Below are positions 37,757 to 49,825 of a DNA stretch of 64,000 nucleotides, piece after piece. Position 1 is the first letter of the stretch. Every line of letters starts with the position of its first letter. This stretch comes from Hansfordia pulvinata (Eukaryota; Ascomycota; Sordariomycetes; Xylariales): assembly GCA_006538405.1 (NCBI GenBank), contig BJKQ01000009.1, positions 434,001 through 498,000 on the forward strand, in the 5' to 3' direction. The notes under the pieces were generated by a model. The model was not told where the DNA came from, ran no database searches, and worked only from the letters and a program-made list of their open reading frames with translations. The translations under genes were made by a program, and so were the position numbers.

Positions 37757-40700
37757 CTAGTACACCTCCAGCACGTAGCGGCCGTCCTCCTTCAGGCGGT
37801 CAATCTCCTTCTTGGCATCCACCTTGCGGTCGCTCGACTTGGCCTCCGTCGCAATGGCCTCCATCAGCACATCGGTAATGTCAGGCACAGGCCACGTCGG
37901 GCCGCACAGGTAGAACGAGCCTTCCTGCTTGATGTACGCCTTGATAATGTCGGGCATCGTCTGCCGCATACGGTCCTGGATGTAGATCTTCTGCGGCTGG
38001 TCTCGCGAGAACGCTGCACCCAACAGCGTCACCACCCCGGCGTCCAAGTACGCCTCCCACTCCTCGCCGTACAGGTACTCCTCGCGCTGGTGGCGGGAAC
38101 CAAGGTACAGCAGTATGGCGCCGATCTCCTTGCCCTGAGCCTTCTGCATCGCACGGTACTGCACAAAGGCGCGGAACGGCGCCAAGCCGGTACCGAGACC
38201 CGCCATGATGAGGGGCGCATCGTCCCGAGTGGGCAGCTTCATCACCGACGGCTTGACAGAGGCAGTGACGGGCGCACCCAGAGGAAGCTGGCTCAGGTAG
38301 TGACTGGCCTGTCCGTAGCGCGTGCGGCCCTTGGTGTCGACCCAGTCGACCACGACAATCATCAGGGACACGGCCGTGGGCGTCACGGCCTGGGCAGATG
38401 CAATCGAGTACTCGCGGCGCTTCAGCGGGCCGATCAGGCGCGCAAGCTCGGGGAAGCTGGGGCGGGCAGACTGGAACTCCTCAAGGGTGTCGGCGTAAGT
38501 GGACATGTCGACCTCGGACCGGCTCTTGAACTCCTCAGCACCGTCTTGGGTGCCAAGCGCCGTCAGCTTCTTCTTCTCAGCCTCGTCCGTCGCAAACTCG
38601 GCCAGCGCCTCGTAGAAGCGCTTGGGCACCTTGCCGAACACATCGATGTTGTGGACAAGCGACTGGTAAATGGTGCGGGTCTCCAGGGCCGATGCGTTCT
38701 TGATGGACGGAACCTGGACCAGGTCATCTCCGTTGAGACCATACGAGTCGATGAACTGCTGCACCAGCTTGGGGTCGTTGTCGGCGTGAATGCCAAGCGC
38801 CTCGCCAATGTTGTAGGTCAAGCCCGAGTCACCCAGGTCGAACTCGATGTGGAAGATGTTGCGGTCATAGGTGGCCGGCGTAAGTCTGCGGTTCTCCTTG
38901 ACAGTGATGGTGTAGGTGTTGACGTTCTGGTCAGGGCGCAGAGAGATCTCAGTCTCGTACGCCTCCTTGAAGACGAGGCCCTTGGCCGCAGCCTCCCAGT
39001 TGGTGAGCTCGAGGTTTTCTTCAACCTCTTCCTTGCCGAACGGCACAAAGCTGTTGGTCTTGAGCGTCTGAGGCAGAGCCTCGGCCTCGTCGACTTCGGC
39101 CTCAGCCCACGCGGCAGGAACCTCAAATGGCACCAGGCACTTGTCAAGGGCGTCAACGCACTCCTCCAGAGTGGGAGGGTTGGCTTCGAGAGTGGACAGC
39201 TTTTGCAGGAACTCGGGCTTCAGCTCCGGGTTGGCAACCTTGAGGAAAGACAGCTCAACAAGCAGTCTCGCGGCGTGCTTGTTCGCTTCAAAGGCGGGGG
39301 ACAGGGACGAGTCGAGGACGGAAAGGCTGATGCCTCTGGACTGCACATCCTTGCGGACCGCGGCAGGAATACGCTTCTCCGCCTCCTCGGGCTTGAAGTT
39401 AGGCAGTCTCAGGACAAGCTTGCCGCCGTCCTTGACGCTTTTGGATACAGCAACATCCTTCAGCAGCTTCTCGTCGCTGACAACCACCGCATCGGCCTCC
39501 TCGGCTGGGTAGGGGCATCAATCGTCTTCTTGGAGGTGCGCAGATCGCTGCGCACGACACCGCCTTGGACAAGGTTGTCGTGGGCCTCGTTGAAGTAGAT
39601 GTTTGAGGTAGAGTCGCGAGCCAGCAGGCTGCCGACAACGCTGGGGGCAAGCAGGGCCGACGATTCATCGGTGTCCCAGAAGATGTACGACTGAGCAGCT
39701 TCGCTCTTGAGCAGCTGGATCGGAGCCTCGGTAATGGGCTTGCCGGCACCCTTGCCAAGGAGCGAGGCGAAGGTCGAGGGCGTGAAAATCTCCGAGGCGG
39801 GATACTTGACGTCAGTCACAGAAGGAGACGCGGTCCACTTGCTGCTGAAGGACACGGCGGCGAGAACATCGGAGTACAGGACGGACTGCACCGAGTCATC
39901 GGCAGCGGCCGCCTCGCTGGCGACCTGGCCCAGAACCGCCACATGCCGGGCAGACTCAGGGAGCACCTTGAGGAACGCCTCCTCGACGAAGGGACGGTAG
40001 ACACGCACGCTGACGGCGCCCACCTTGACCCCACTGGCTGCCAGCTTGGTCACGACCTGCTTTGCGAGCTGCGACTCGACGCTGCCGAAGACAACAAAGA
40101 CAGTCTCGGCGGCGGCATGGCCGGAATACTCGAAAAGGTCGTAGTCGGTCCCAAGTTCGCCGTTGAAGGCCTGGAGGAGCTCCGCGACCTTGCCGGCGTC
40201 ATCGAGGCGCTTGTTCAGCTCCCCGGCGGCCTTGGAGACGTTATTGAAGACCTGGGCAACACCCACTTCGCTGAGAACGTCGATCACTCTCAAGGTTTCG
40301 CGAGAAGTGCGGATGCCGTCGTAGATGTGGAGGGTGGGAAGGATCTTGGCCATCAGGGTCGCGAAGATGGACATGTGTTGCGCCTCGTAGGCGGAAGAGC
40401 TGGAAACAAGGCCAAGGCCGAGTTCCTCGGAAAGTTGCAGGGCAGTGCCATACTCGGAGACAAGGCCTGCCTCGGCGACGTGGTCGGCAGCAGCGACATG
40501 GGCGACAAAGGGGCTGGCAACCCCATACAGCAGCGACAGCTGGTCGAGGGAGGCGCGCAGGTGGCGCAAGCTGAGGGACGACGCCAGAAGGGTCTGGGGA
40601 ATGTGGCGTTTGCTCAGGTCGAAGTCCTTGGAGAAGATGTAGCCGAGGGCAAAAGCACCGGCACCAGTTCGGGTCTGGAGGGGCAGGACGGCGGTGGGGT

Positions 40701-40992
40701 AGCCGTGGATGTTCTTGTCGCTGTTGGCGGCCCAGTCCTTGACCGCGACGTCGAGGTCAAAGGTGTCGGGCGAGTAAGAAAAGATCTTGTCGGACAGGTG
40801 GTAGGCGACGTGCTGGACAAGAAGCTGGCCGGTCACATATGTCGGGCCGGAGATGGAGGCCAGGGGGACGGGCTGGCCGAAAGGCAGGGCGGAGGACTTC
40901 TTGGAGAAGCCGGCGCTGGGGGCCTTGTTGTCGGGGATGGTGACCTGGTCGGCCAAGGGGCCGCCGGCGCTCTCGGGCGTCTTGAAGTGCAT
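37757..40992 (-). CDS. MET10: sulfite reductase (NADPH) flavoprotein alpha subunit
   Basis: This subunit transfers electrons from NADPH through FAD (and FMN) to the siroheme beta subunit, for reduction of sulfite to sulfide in cysteine and methionine synthesis. The N-terminal half resembles the pyruvate-ferredoxin oxidoreductase-like region of fungal MET10 (VTGQLLVQHVAYHLSDKIF, IYDGIRTSRE, SVRVYRPF). The C-terminal half is a ferredoxin reductase module: the connecting domain (TYNIGEALGIHADND), the FAD motif RREYSIAS, the NADPH motifs GTGLAPFRAF and YLGSRHQREEYLY, then SFYLCGPTWPVPD. I chose the ATG at 40992, giving 1078 residues, near the usual length. The open frame reaches further upstream to 41214, but that sequence is low-complexity leader. 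One base is missing at the run 39512-39515 (GGGG on plus), which otherwise splits the gene in two. Confidence 0.96.
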
Positions 40993-43162
40993 CTTGGGGC
41001 CTTGGTGGGGGACCCAGGGAGGCGAAACAGGGCGTCGCTGGGGGGGTCCTGGAGGAGAGGCAGAAGAGTGATGATTAGACCAAGGGGATCGAAGAGGCCG
41101 AGGCCGAGGAGGGACAGTCGTCGGGTCGTGGCCGTGCCCTGTTGAAGTCGCGGGGCGCCGGATGGGTTGTCGCGGACGTCCTTTTCTCTGCTGGTTACGT
41201 CGAGGGACAGACACACAGTCACGGGCAGCACGACAAGAGGAGACGGAACGGGACAGGACAGAGGAAAAGAATGGACCAGGTAGTCATTGACACTATATCA
41301 TGAAGCGGGCGCAGACGGGCGCATACAGGGCGCGGGGATATGTCAGCAAGGAGAGGCTGTCGGGGCGTACCTGGCGTCCGAAGACGCTCCAGACTTTTGC
41401 TGCGGCTGGCATGGCGGCGGGCCAGCGGCGGGCGATGGCGATGAGGGACGGGCAAAATGCGGGCGATGAGGTGCGGCCGCGGGCCCGTTCGGCAAGGCGA
41501 CGGTTCTCGGTCGGGCGTGAGTCGTGGACGGGGCGCGACGGCCGGCTTGCGAGATGCTCGAGACGGGGGATGAAGGGCGAAAAGACACGACAAGGCCGGC
41601 ATGTCGTCGTTCGGCCGGCAATCACGCAATGCGCGCTAGCCCGGATGCGGACTGGGTCTGTTCTCGGTCGCAACCGCCCCGAGGCGGCTGCCCTATTTTT
41701 TTTTTGTTTCTCGACCGCGCTCCTGCTTCTGCATAGGGCAAGCAGGTGCAAAGTTCAGTGTGCCCGGTCGCACCTTCGTGCTACTATGCGCACCTAATGG
41801 TCTATGACGAGCTCGGCTTTCGGGATGGCATGCTCTTCATCCACTTACATTCCCCAGCGGAAGCCGGTGCAACGCCGTTGTAAGGGAGAGGTCATTACAT
41901 CGGTAAGGTAGGTATGATTGATTGAGGAGGCAGCCCAGGACGGGAGGCCCTGGTTATGAAGCCGTCACCACTCATCATCTTGCTCGAGGGTAGTGGCTGC
42001 CACCTTGCCAGCTTAGGTACACTCTGTAGAGGCAATGCACGTGTAATAAATACAAGTGCGGTTATTGCCAAGCGCTCTTCTCGACTCCGGATAGAGCGTC
42101 ATGATCTTTCAGGACAGCCCAGCTAATGTACATGGTTGGCCGCTGGTTGTACTTTATGGTGTGAGACATTGCAAGAACGCTTCCAGGAGCCTTGCCGTGA
42201 GACCCTTACTCGCAAATATCGTGGTGCGACTGATGCGGCTGTGGGGAGTGGCAGGCAGGTACGTACCGAATCGACCTGCTCGAAAGTCGAGGAACCCCCC
42301 GGCCAGAATCCGTAATCCCGCGATTCCGTGATTCCCATACGGTCAATGACGAATTCGGCTTTGGGGCTGGCGTGATTGGCCGCCCGCTCGATTTCGCCAT
42401 CGCCCTCCCCGAAAACACCATCATCCAGGGTCCAGCGGCGTGGGGCCCGAAAGCCGCGCCCCAAGGATCCCGAGGCCGGCAGCCGTCCTTGTCTCACCAG
42501 CAGTCCACGTCTGTGAGGTGGGCTGGGCTTCCATGGCTTTGTCTCACTGCGCCGATAATGCCATTCATGCACGCGGATGCAGAAAATTGCAGCGGCCCTC
42601 TGGCCGTTCCCATGTCCTGTCTTGCCTTGTGAGGCGCCGGTTGTCGCTGCTGGCGCGGGCTCACGCAGCCGCAGCACACATTCAGGTACGGTCGGTGGAT
42701 TCAGCATGTGGCCGCGAATATTTCGTGCTACAGTACAGATACGCGCATATCGCATGCAGTGACGGCCCCTTGTCTTATTGGTCTTCGTCAACATTACTTT
42801 CGCTTCCATGACGACCTTCATGACGACCTTCATGACGACCTCGTACATGGCCAAGTCAGGCTGAGATGCCTTGACAGAAGCAGCCCTGCCATTCTCAAGA
42901 GGATAGTGAAGCTGGCTTGTATGGCGACCGCAGCTGCTCCGGAAAGCTGCGAGATGCGCGGTCTGTGTCAATCTTGACTGTATACACCATCAATACCGAA
43001 GGAAGGGCCATTCGCGAAGAGCAGCAAGAACGAGAACGACCCAGCCTTGTCGGCTCATCACCACAACCTACGGTAGACGATTCGAAGTAGATGTAAATAA
43101 AAACAACTTCGAGCTCGTCAGGTAGACCGCCACACCGCCGGCTAGAAAAGCCCAAACGCGCC
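40993..43162. other. intergenic upstream of MET10
   Basis: This is the promoter and leader of MET10 (minus) and the upstream side of the surface-protein gene (plus). A minus-strand exon-like piece at 41412-41371 (MPAAAKVWSVFGRQ, then a GTACGC donor) could belong to a MET10 leader or a small gene, but no matching second exon is seen. A 12-bp unit ATGACGACCTTC is repeated almost three times at 42808-42840. Confidence 0.45.
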
Positions 43163-44081
43163 ATGCAAGCCCTCAGCACCGTGTACACGCCGCCCGCCTG
43201 GTGCGCCCAGCGGTACGCCGTCTTCATCGCGCCGGCGCCGTCCTCGAGCACCATCCCGCCCTCGAGCGGCTGGGTCGACCCGTCCTTCCCCCGCTGCGTC
43301 CCCGCCCAGTACCAGACGCCCTACCCGACCTTCAGCCCCGGCGTCTGCCCGGCCAACATGCAGATGGTCGGCCCCGCATCGTCGTCCCGGGGCCCCGGCG
43401 GCCCCGGCGGCGCTGTCACCGTGTGGACCGGGCGGTGTTGCCAGAGGTAAGGCAGATGCCCCTTCCCCCCCCCTCTTTCCATCCCGCTTTCGATCCCCGG
43501 ACCGATGGGCTCGTCAGCCCGCACTCACAGCTTCTGCTGCTGGACTGCTTGCTTGCTCGCGGGGACTCTGGCTGAGATGCGGAATACGTGCGCGCGGGTT
43601 CGGGGGAAACAGCGGTTTCACCACCGTCGACGGCCAGCCCGACTGGATGTGCACCTCGTCCGTCACGACGCCCATGGCCTTCCTGCTCGACCCAAACATC
43701 TCCACGGCGGACCTCGCGACGACGCTCTCGGGCGTCTGGGTCAACCACGACCAGGTGACGGTGCTGTGGCAGGCGAGCGACCTCGCGCTGTTGCCGCGGG
43801 AAGTCGCATCGAGCTACGCGGCCCTGATGGGCGGCGGCGGCGCTGCTGCGGCCGCCGCGAGTACGCTCCGGCCCACTCTCGCCGGGTCGCCGACCTCGGC
43901 CGTTGCGGGGTCGGGGCCGGGGCCGGGCCCGTTGACTGCGGCTCCGACCGAGAGCTCGCTTTTGCCTGGGCCCGACGCGCCTTCGTCCACGTCTAGTGGG
44001 GGACGGGCACAAGTGGCGGCTACGAGTAGAGTCCGCTCCCTCGCTTTGGGCGGGGCTTTGCTGAGTTGGGCATTGTTTTAA
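43163..44081 (+). CDS. Cys-containing surface protein with Ser/Pro-rich region and GPI-like tail
   Basis: Exon 1 is 43163-43446 and exon 2 is 43613-44081; the GTAAGG donor and AAACAG acceptor keep the phase, giving 250 residues. The N-terminal half has a pattern frequent in ascomycete membrane and wall proteins: TVYTPPAWC, then SFPRCVPAQ, then FSPGVCPANM, a GRCCQSGF pair and DWMCTSS. The middle includes DLATTLSGVWVNHDQVTVLW. The C-terminal part is rich in Gly, Ser, Pro and Ala and ends in a hydrophobic stretch (RSLALGGALLSWALF), suiting a GPI-anchor signal or membrane anchor. There is no N-terminal signal peptide from this ATG. Family members often lack one too, but an upstream exon is possible. 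Confidence 0.75.
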
Positions 44082-45225
44082 TGCTGCGGTGGTACGATTG
44101 CTGATAAGACACGCCCTTGGAGATGGTTCATGGGCAGGAAGAGTCAGGGCTGACGGGACAATTCTTCCGGTTGAAGGGACCATTGCATGAAGCGAGCTTT
44201 TGTGAATATTCGGATATGAGACACGAGGCAGTCCGCGTCTACATAGTTGCTTTCACGTGCGCTATCACGTTGTCGACTGACCATGGTCAAGGAAGAGTAT
44301 CTACTATCTGCAATTATCGACGACAAGGCCGCGGAACTACTGGGATGCGTTTCTGTGTGAAGGCAGGTGGCATGCTTCTAACGAGCGGGGCATCGCTACC
44401 CCACCCGATCACGGCCCGCCAATCTGCTGTACACCACGACAAAGCTTGGGCGGAGGTTTTTGAAGTGAAAGCGCAGTCGCGATGGTGCCGACAATTGGCT
44501 AGCATGGCGCCGTATCGACTCTCGCAGGGCGGCCTCCTTCAAGTCTCGGTGCAGCCTGCAATTGATGCAATACCAGGTAACAAGGCGCGAGGGAGGGGGG
44601 CTGTGCGACAAGCAGACGTCAATCTGGTGGCGTGGAGCGTGGCGGAGGCGGAGGGCGCAGATGACGGGGCGGCTGAAGAAGCGCGGGGGCGTACAGTACC
44701 TAAGCACCTGGGGAGGTACCAATCAAGTGCGCAAGCAGCGTCCAACGAGGGCGATCGTCGCTGCGCTATGCCGCGCTGGTTGGCCTTTGGAAGCCCGAGT
44801 GACTGGGTTGCTGCTGTCACCGGCTGTGGCTTGGTGCCCATGAGTGGCACTGGAGTTGAAAGCAGATTGATGAACTCAGCTGTTCGAGTACATGGATGTG
44901 TACCGAATGTACCTCCAGCTGCCATTGAGGGGAAGCAATGCGTGCAGGGGCACATCCAATGGATGCGCCCGCCCGACGTCAGCCCCGAGGCCGCCCGCCG
45001 ACCGTTGGATGCGAATGCGAGCGCCGACGATTCATTCACGGCCGCCTTCCACGCCTCAGGCTATACATGTTGCTGCTACGAGGACATAGAAAAGGCCGGC
45101 ATCTGCATGCCCAGAGAGCCAAGAATTCCCTTGCATACCTACATACTCGTACTCCCACTCTCTCCCTCTCCGGCCTGCCATCTCCCGCAGTCCCCCTCGT
45201 CGCACCCCATCCATCAAACGCCAAC
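44082..45225. other. intergenic
   Basis: No supported gene. The right 200 bases form the pyrimidine-rich leader of the next gene and contain TACTCGTAC at 45144. Confidence 0.5.
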
Positions 45226-46079
45226 ATGTCCAACCAGGACTACTACACCCAGGGCGCCCCCTACGGCGGGGCCCCCGGACAGCACCAGCAGCAGCACCAG
45301 CAGCAACAGCCATACCAAGCCTACCAGCCCGCCCCGCCGCCCTACGCCTCGTACGCCGACGAGCAGGAGGCGCAATCCCGCGTCCACGGCGGGTACCCGC
45401 CCCAGCAGCACCAGCAGCCTCCCTACTACCCCCTGAGGGCCAGCACCAGCAGCACCAGCCGCCCCCTCACTACCCGCCCCAGCAGCCCCACCACCCCGCC
45501 CCCGAATACGGCCCCGGCCCCGGGCCCGGCGGCCCCGGAGGCCCCGCCCACGCAGACAAGGGCCTCGGCAGCACCGCCATGCACATGGCCTCCGGCATGC
45601 TGGCCAGCAAGATCGGAGGCAGCCACGGCGGCTCCTCCTCCCACGGCGGTGGCGGCTACGGCCACGAGAGCTACGGCGGCTACGGCGGCGGCTATGGCGG
45701 CCACGACAGCTACGGCGGCCACGGCGGCCACGGCGATCACTACTACGAAGAGTCCTCGTCGCACCACCACGGCGGCGGCGGGGGCGGGCGAGGCCGCGGC
45801 CGAGGCGGTCATTTCGGCGGCGGACGGGGCGGCCACGGCGGCCCGCCCGGCGGCGCCCTCGGCGTCATCGGCGCCCTCAGCGGCGGCCTGCCACTGGGCA
45901 AGCTGGCGGGCGGCAAGAAGGAGAAGAAGCACCGCTCCAAGGAGGAGAAGATCATGCGCAAGGCTGAGAAGAAGCTCGCCAAGGCGCACCGCAAGGGCGG
46001 CCACCACGGCGGCCACGGCGGCCACGGCAGGCGGGACAGCAGTAGCTCCAGCAGCAGCTCCAGCAGTGGGAGCAGCTGA
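45226..46079 (+). CDS. Gln/Pro-Gly/His/Tyr-rich low-complexity protein, function unknown
   Basis: The ATG at 45226 (CCAACATGTCC) starts a protein of about 284 residues in three compositional blocks. The first is Gln/Pro/Tyr-rich (HQQQHQQQQPYQAYQPAPPP). Then a short conserved-looking helix (KGLGSTAMHMASGMLASKIGG) leads into Gly/His/Tyr/Ser repeats with RG dipeptides. The third is a basic segment (KKEKKHRSKEEKIMRKAEKK) ending in poly-Ser. One base is missing in the C5 run 45429-45433; adding it joins the two blocks. There is no signal peptide. The composition resembles aggregation- or phase-separation-prone proteins, while the lysine block suggests nucleic-acid or acidic-partner binding. No named domain is recognised. 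Confidence 0.77.
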
Positions 46080-49000
46080 ACCTTGTGAGCCTGCGTGTTT
46101 GAGGGAGGGGGAAAGGGGGTCGGTCGGTCTGTCTTGCGGGTCTTGTTTTATATTTGATCATGATTATGTGTGCTTATGAAAATACCCTATTCGTCTCCGC
46201 TTGTTACTTGCTCTGTTCTACGTGTTGGGAAGCGATAGACTGTACTGTCTTTCTCCCTCTCTCTCGATTTTTTTTCTTCCAAACAGGAGCGTGTTTTCAT
46301 TCACACATATCTTCGCCAGGTGAATAGATTCCGGTGTTGAATAGATCGTGCCACGGAGGGCACAGGGGTAGCCGGACGCCATCAACCAATGACGACATTA
46401 GAGATATTCTTTCTTGGGACAGATGCTCGTGCTTTGTCCCGCATGTGGTTTTGTAAGGAACCAAATGTTGATGAACACAAATACAACCGCCGTGTAGACT
46501 GACAGCGATACAGTGCATTCAGGCGACGCTTCAGTCTTCGTTGCCTCAACGCGAGCTGCTTTCCATTCCGGTTTTTTCTTCTGCGCCTACGAAGCTCGCC
46601 CGGAGTTGAATCCGGGAGTTTGACGACCAGAGAGCTGTTGGTCGGACCGTTACAGCCGCATGCTGTGGGTCGCTGTAGCCTCCCAGCACCTGAATCGGTT
46701 TCGGGGATCATGAGACTTCCGACGAGAGACATTTGCGCTAGCCGAGGACACCGGGAGGGGAGCCTCAGCCGGCGAGGTCAGGCCCCCGGAGCAGTGGTTC
46801 GTTCAGACGGCGACACCCCCAGTCCGACACCATCTCAAACCAACCCACTTCTTTAGATGGGAATGAGTGCCCGAACAACCAAGGATAACCTGCAGTCTTA
46901 GAACGGAACTGCGTTGGAAGCCATGCGACGAAGCAACTATGCCTGCCAACCAGAACCCAAGCGTGAGGGCTGTGGTATACATGAGAATGCTGGCGTTCTT
47001 GTTCAGCCACACGCTCAGCCTGTCCGTACAGCTATAGCCGCTGCTCCTTACGTACCAGACCTTTGAGATTAGTTGGAAATGGCGGCCGGGCTTGTTGAGG
47101 AAGTGCTCGTCATCACGAAATGCCGGACGGAGTGAACGAGATTGGCATGTCCGACCCTTGAGGGACAGACAAGTGCACCGAACAGACAATCGGCGACGGG
47201 CGGCTCTACGATTCCGAGGAAGATTCACGCCGAGTCGAACTTGGACCGAGCTGGTCTTCTGAGTGTCGTAAATACTAACGAATTCCAAATCGGGTCGGAC
47301 GATTGTTGAGTCGTGAAAGCTGGAGACCAATTTCGAACCTCCCAATCCCTATCCTTTCTCGATGGATATTATCTCACTGTACGATACTGAACGCCCCGGC
47401 TGGTCTTCGTTGACTTGGGTACTCAGGCGAACTCAGAATGCTGTTCGCAGGCACACATCAACATCGAGACCCCGGTGGAAGCTGCTTCTGCTGCCGTGAG
47501 CATTGAGTGAGCACTTGTGCAGCTTCGAAGATTTGATAGAACAGTACAGACTTTTAGACCAATTATTCGGAACAAAAGTAGAATATAGAGGGGAGATAAG
47601 TCGATGCTACGGGTCAGAAGGAAGAGAAGCCTGGGTGGTAGTCACCTCACGAGCTGGCATTGGCCTGGGTCTCCGACCGGATTGGGCAGTGGCTTCAACA
47701 CGAGGCCAAATTGCGAGACAAGAGAAGCTGAACACTCTGCTTACCTCACAAACTAGGGCCTCTACAGCTTGCAGGCTCGCCGGATTCAAGTGAGCATTTT
47801 GCTTCCTCCAACCACAACGGCGCGAACCACACCGGATGCCGTCAAAGTATCGCCTTCCTCGCCTCAGCGCCAGAGAGAAATAGAACCCCAGACTCCTCGT
47901 GGTCCACTTGCTGACGCCGCTCATCGACACGGCGTGGTGCCCGATGGGCCCAATCATCAATCTACACCGGCTCGGGTCCCCCTCGCGTCGCTCCGCTGCG
48001 CGCGCGAACCAGAAACACACGTCCCCGGGTTGAAGAACCATGATGTCATCCCCGGTATCGAAGAACACCATCAATCACTCCACCTGCGAGGCCACAGAGC
48101 CCGCCCTGCTGCCAGCTGGCCCCGAACACAAGGCGAGCGGCGGGAGGGGGGGTGGCCTCGAAGCAGGCGGACGAGCTCGCGGGGCAGGGATGCCGTGCAG
48201 TCGACCATTGCTTATGCGCCAGAATATATAGCCGTATATTGGCCGGAGAGGAACCGCGATAAGGTACAGTGGGACACGACACGGGCCTCTCGCATTACTC
48301 GCACGAGTACACAAAGAGAAACACTGAGAGCGGAGCAGCTCCGCGAAGGGGAAGCTTGACAAAGCACACGCCCTCCCCCCCCCCCCCCCTGACCACTGAC
48401 GCCCCTTTCCTTTCGGACCGCGTGAGGCCCACCGCCGCCCACTCCCACGTGAGCTCAATTTATAGATCTTCTCCAGAAAGCCCAAGTCGCGTTTACTCCA
48501 TAACTACCTATGCAAAGATGGGATGAGATTAGCGCACGGTTGTACTTTTTTTTTTTTTTTTTTTCTATTCTTCGCCCTCCAGCTGGGAAGACCCCGAATT
48601 TATGCAGTCTTATGTCGCAGATCCTCTTTTTCTTCTTTCCCTTTCAGCCGCAGAAGCCAGAGGGTCCCGGGTCCAATTTCGCGTAGACAAGGGGCCGGGA
48701 GTTGGGCTGGGGTGGCACGGGTTGCTCTTCGTTCTCCCCCTGTCCTTCCTCGCGTTCCGCGCACGCAGCAGGGGAGCCGCTCAGTGCGAGTACGGAGTAC
48801 GTGTATCCTAGACCTTCTGTCAGCATGGGGAGACACGTTATTTTGGGATGGGAGTCAACGCACGCCCCCCCTCCCTCCCTCTACCTGGCTTTCTCTTGTT
48901 CGCGGAAATAGTCTGCGGGCGCAAAAAGCTTCGTGGACCCCGTGCCTGTGAGGAACTGAGGACCCCTCCCTCCCCGGGCCTGTCAAGTGCTTACCCAGAA

Positions 49001-49825
49001 GCACGCGGCTGAGGCAGGGCTCTGTCAGGGTGCCGGTTCGTGGCACGAGTAGAGGCTGTTGGAGCCTCGTGGTTCTCCTGGCCTGGGCCCTCTGCGCGTG
49101 TTATTATTAGCATCGCGCGGGAGGGGAATGTGCTCGCTGGCTACTGGTTCGGGGTTCCGCCGGGCGAGAGTGGGCGGTGACTTGGTACGTTCTTTCGCAA
49201 AGGCGCGATTTCTGATCTCTGACCCAAGAGACAGGAAGACGGTGACAGAACTAGCGTAATTGCTGCATGATGCGATTGGACTTGCGCAGCTCCATATGGA
49301 CAGCGACGGAGTATTCGCCATGTCACTCATAAGCAGCGCAAGAGATGGACAAGATGTGCTGCGCTGTTGCGGATTTGGTAGAGAGCTGGGACCAGGACAG
49401 TCAGGCGTGGTTACTACGATGGGCGGCGCAGAACGGGACAGAGTCGTGTCCAAGCGTGCTGCGAAGATAAGATGGGTCATGTATTTGAAATTTTCTCAGT
49501 TCGTTTTGATATAGTATGGTAGGCCTCCAAAAGGGCTCCTTAAAGTGTATATACATGAAGGACAACTCCGTCTTCCTGGTCTCCCGGAAGAGACGCCGCG
49601 CCGCCTCTGAGGCGCTAATAAACACGAGAATGTACAGTGCCGAGCCTCCCAAGCGACACAAAGACTTGGGAAAACTGGTGGGTATTGAAGAAAGCTGTAG
49701 AAGAAGAAGAAAGTGAAGGAAATGAAGGGAATGCTGAAGAGACCAAAAGGAAACATAGAGAGAGCGAAGCCTCGAAGCAGGAAAGAAAGAAAGAAAGAAA
49801 GAAAGATAGCCTCCAGTCCTCAGCT
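46080..49825. other. gene-poor 3.7-kb region
   Basis: Many short frames on both strands, none convincing. The minus-strand frame 47345-46803 has a hydrophobic patch (ILMYTTALTLGFWLAGIVA) but no start or splice support. A poly-C run lies at about 48376-48389, a T run at about 48547-48564 and GAAA repeats at about 49783-49806, close to the P450 stop. Confidence 0.5.

Noticed and set aside
41371..41412. Minus-strand exon-like MPAAAKVWSVFGRQ followed by a GTACGC donor
   Set aside because: It recalls small ATP synthase subunits, but no second exon continuing such a protein was found; it may be part of the MET10 leader.
46560..46680. tRNA-like T-arm on the minus strand (CCCGG-ATTCAACT-CCGGG)
   Set aside because: The loop is 8 nt, the B-box lacks its first G, and no A-box, anticodon arm or acceptor stem could be matched.
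46803..47345. Minus-strand frame of 180 codons with a hydrophobic segment
   Set aside because: No family resemblance, no splice signals and an unremarkable start; the hydrophobic patch alone is not enough.
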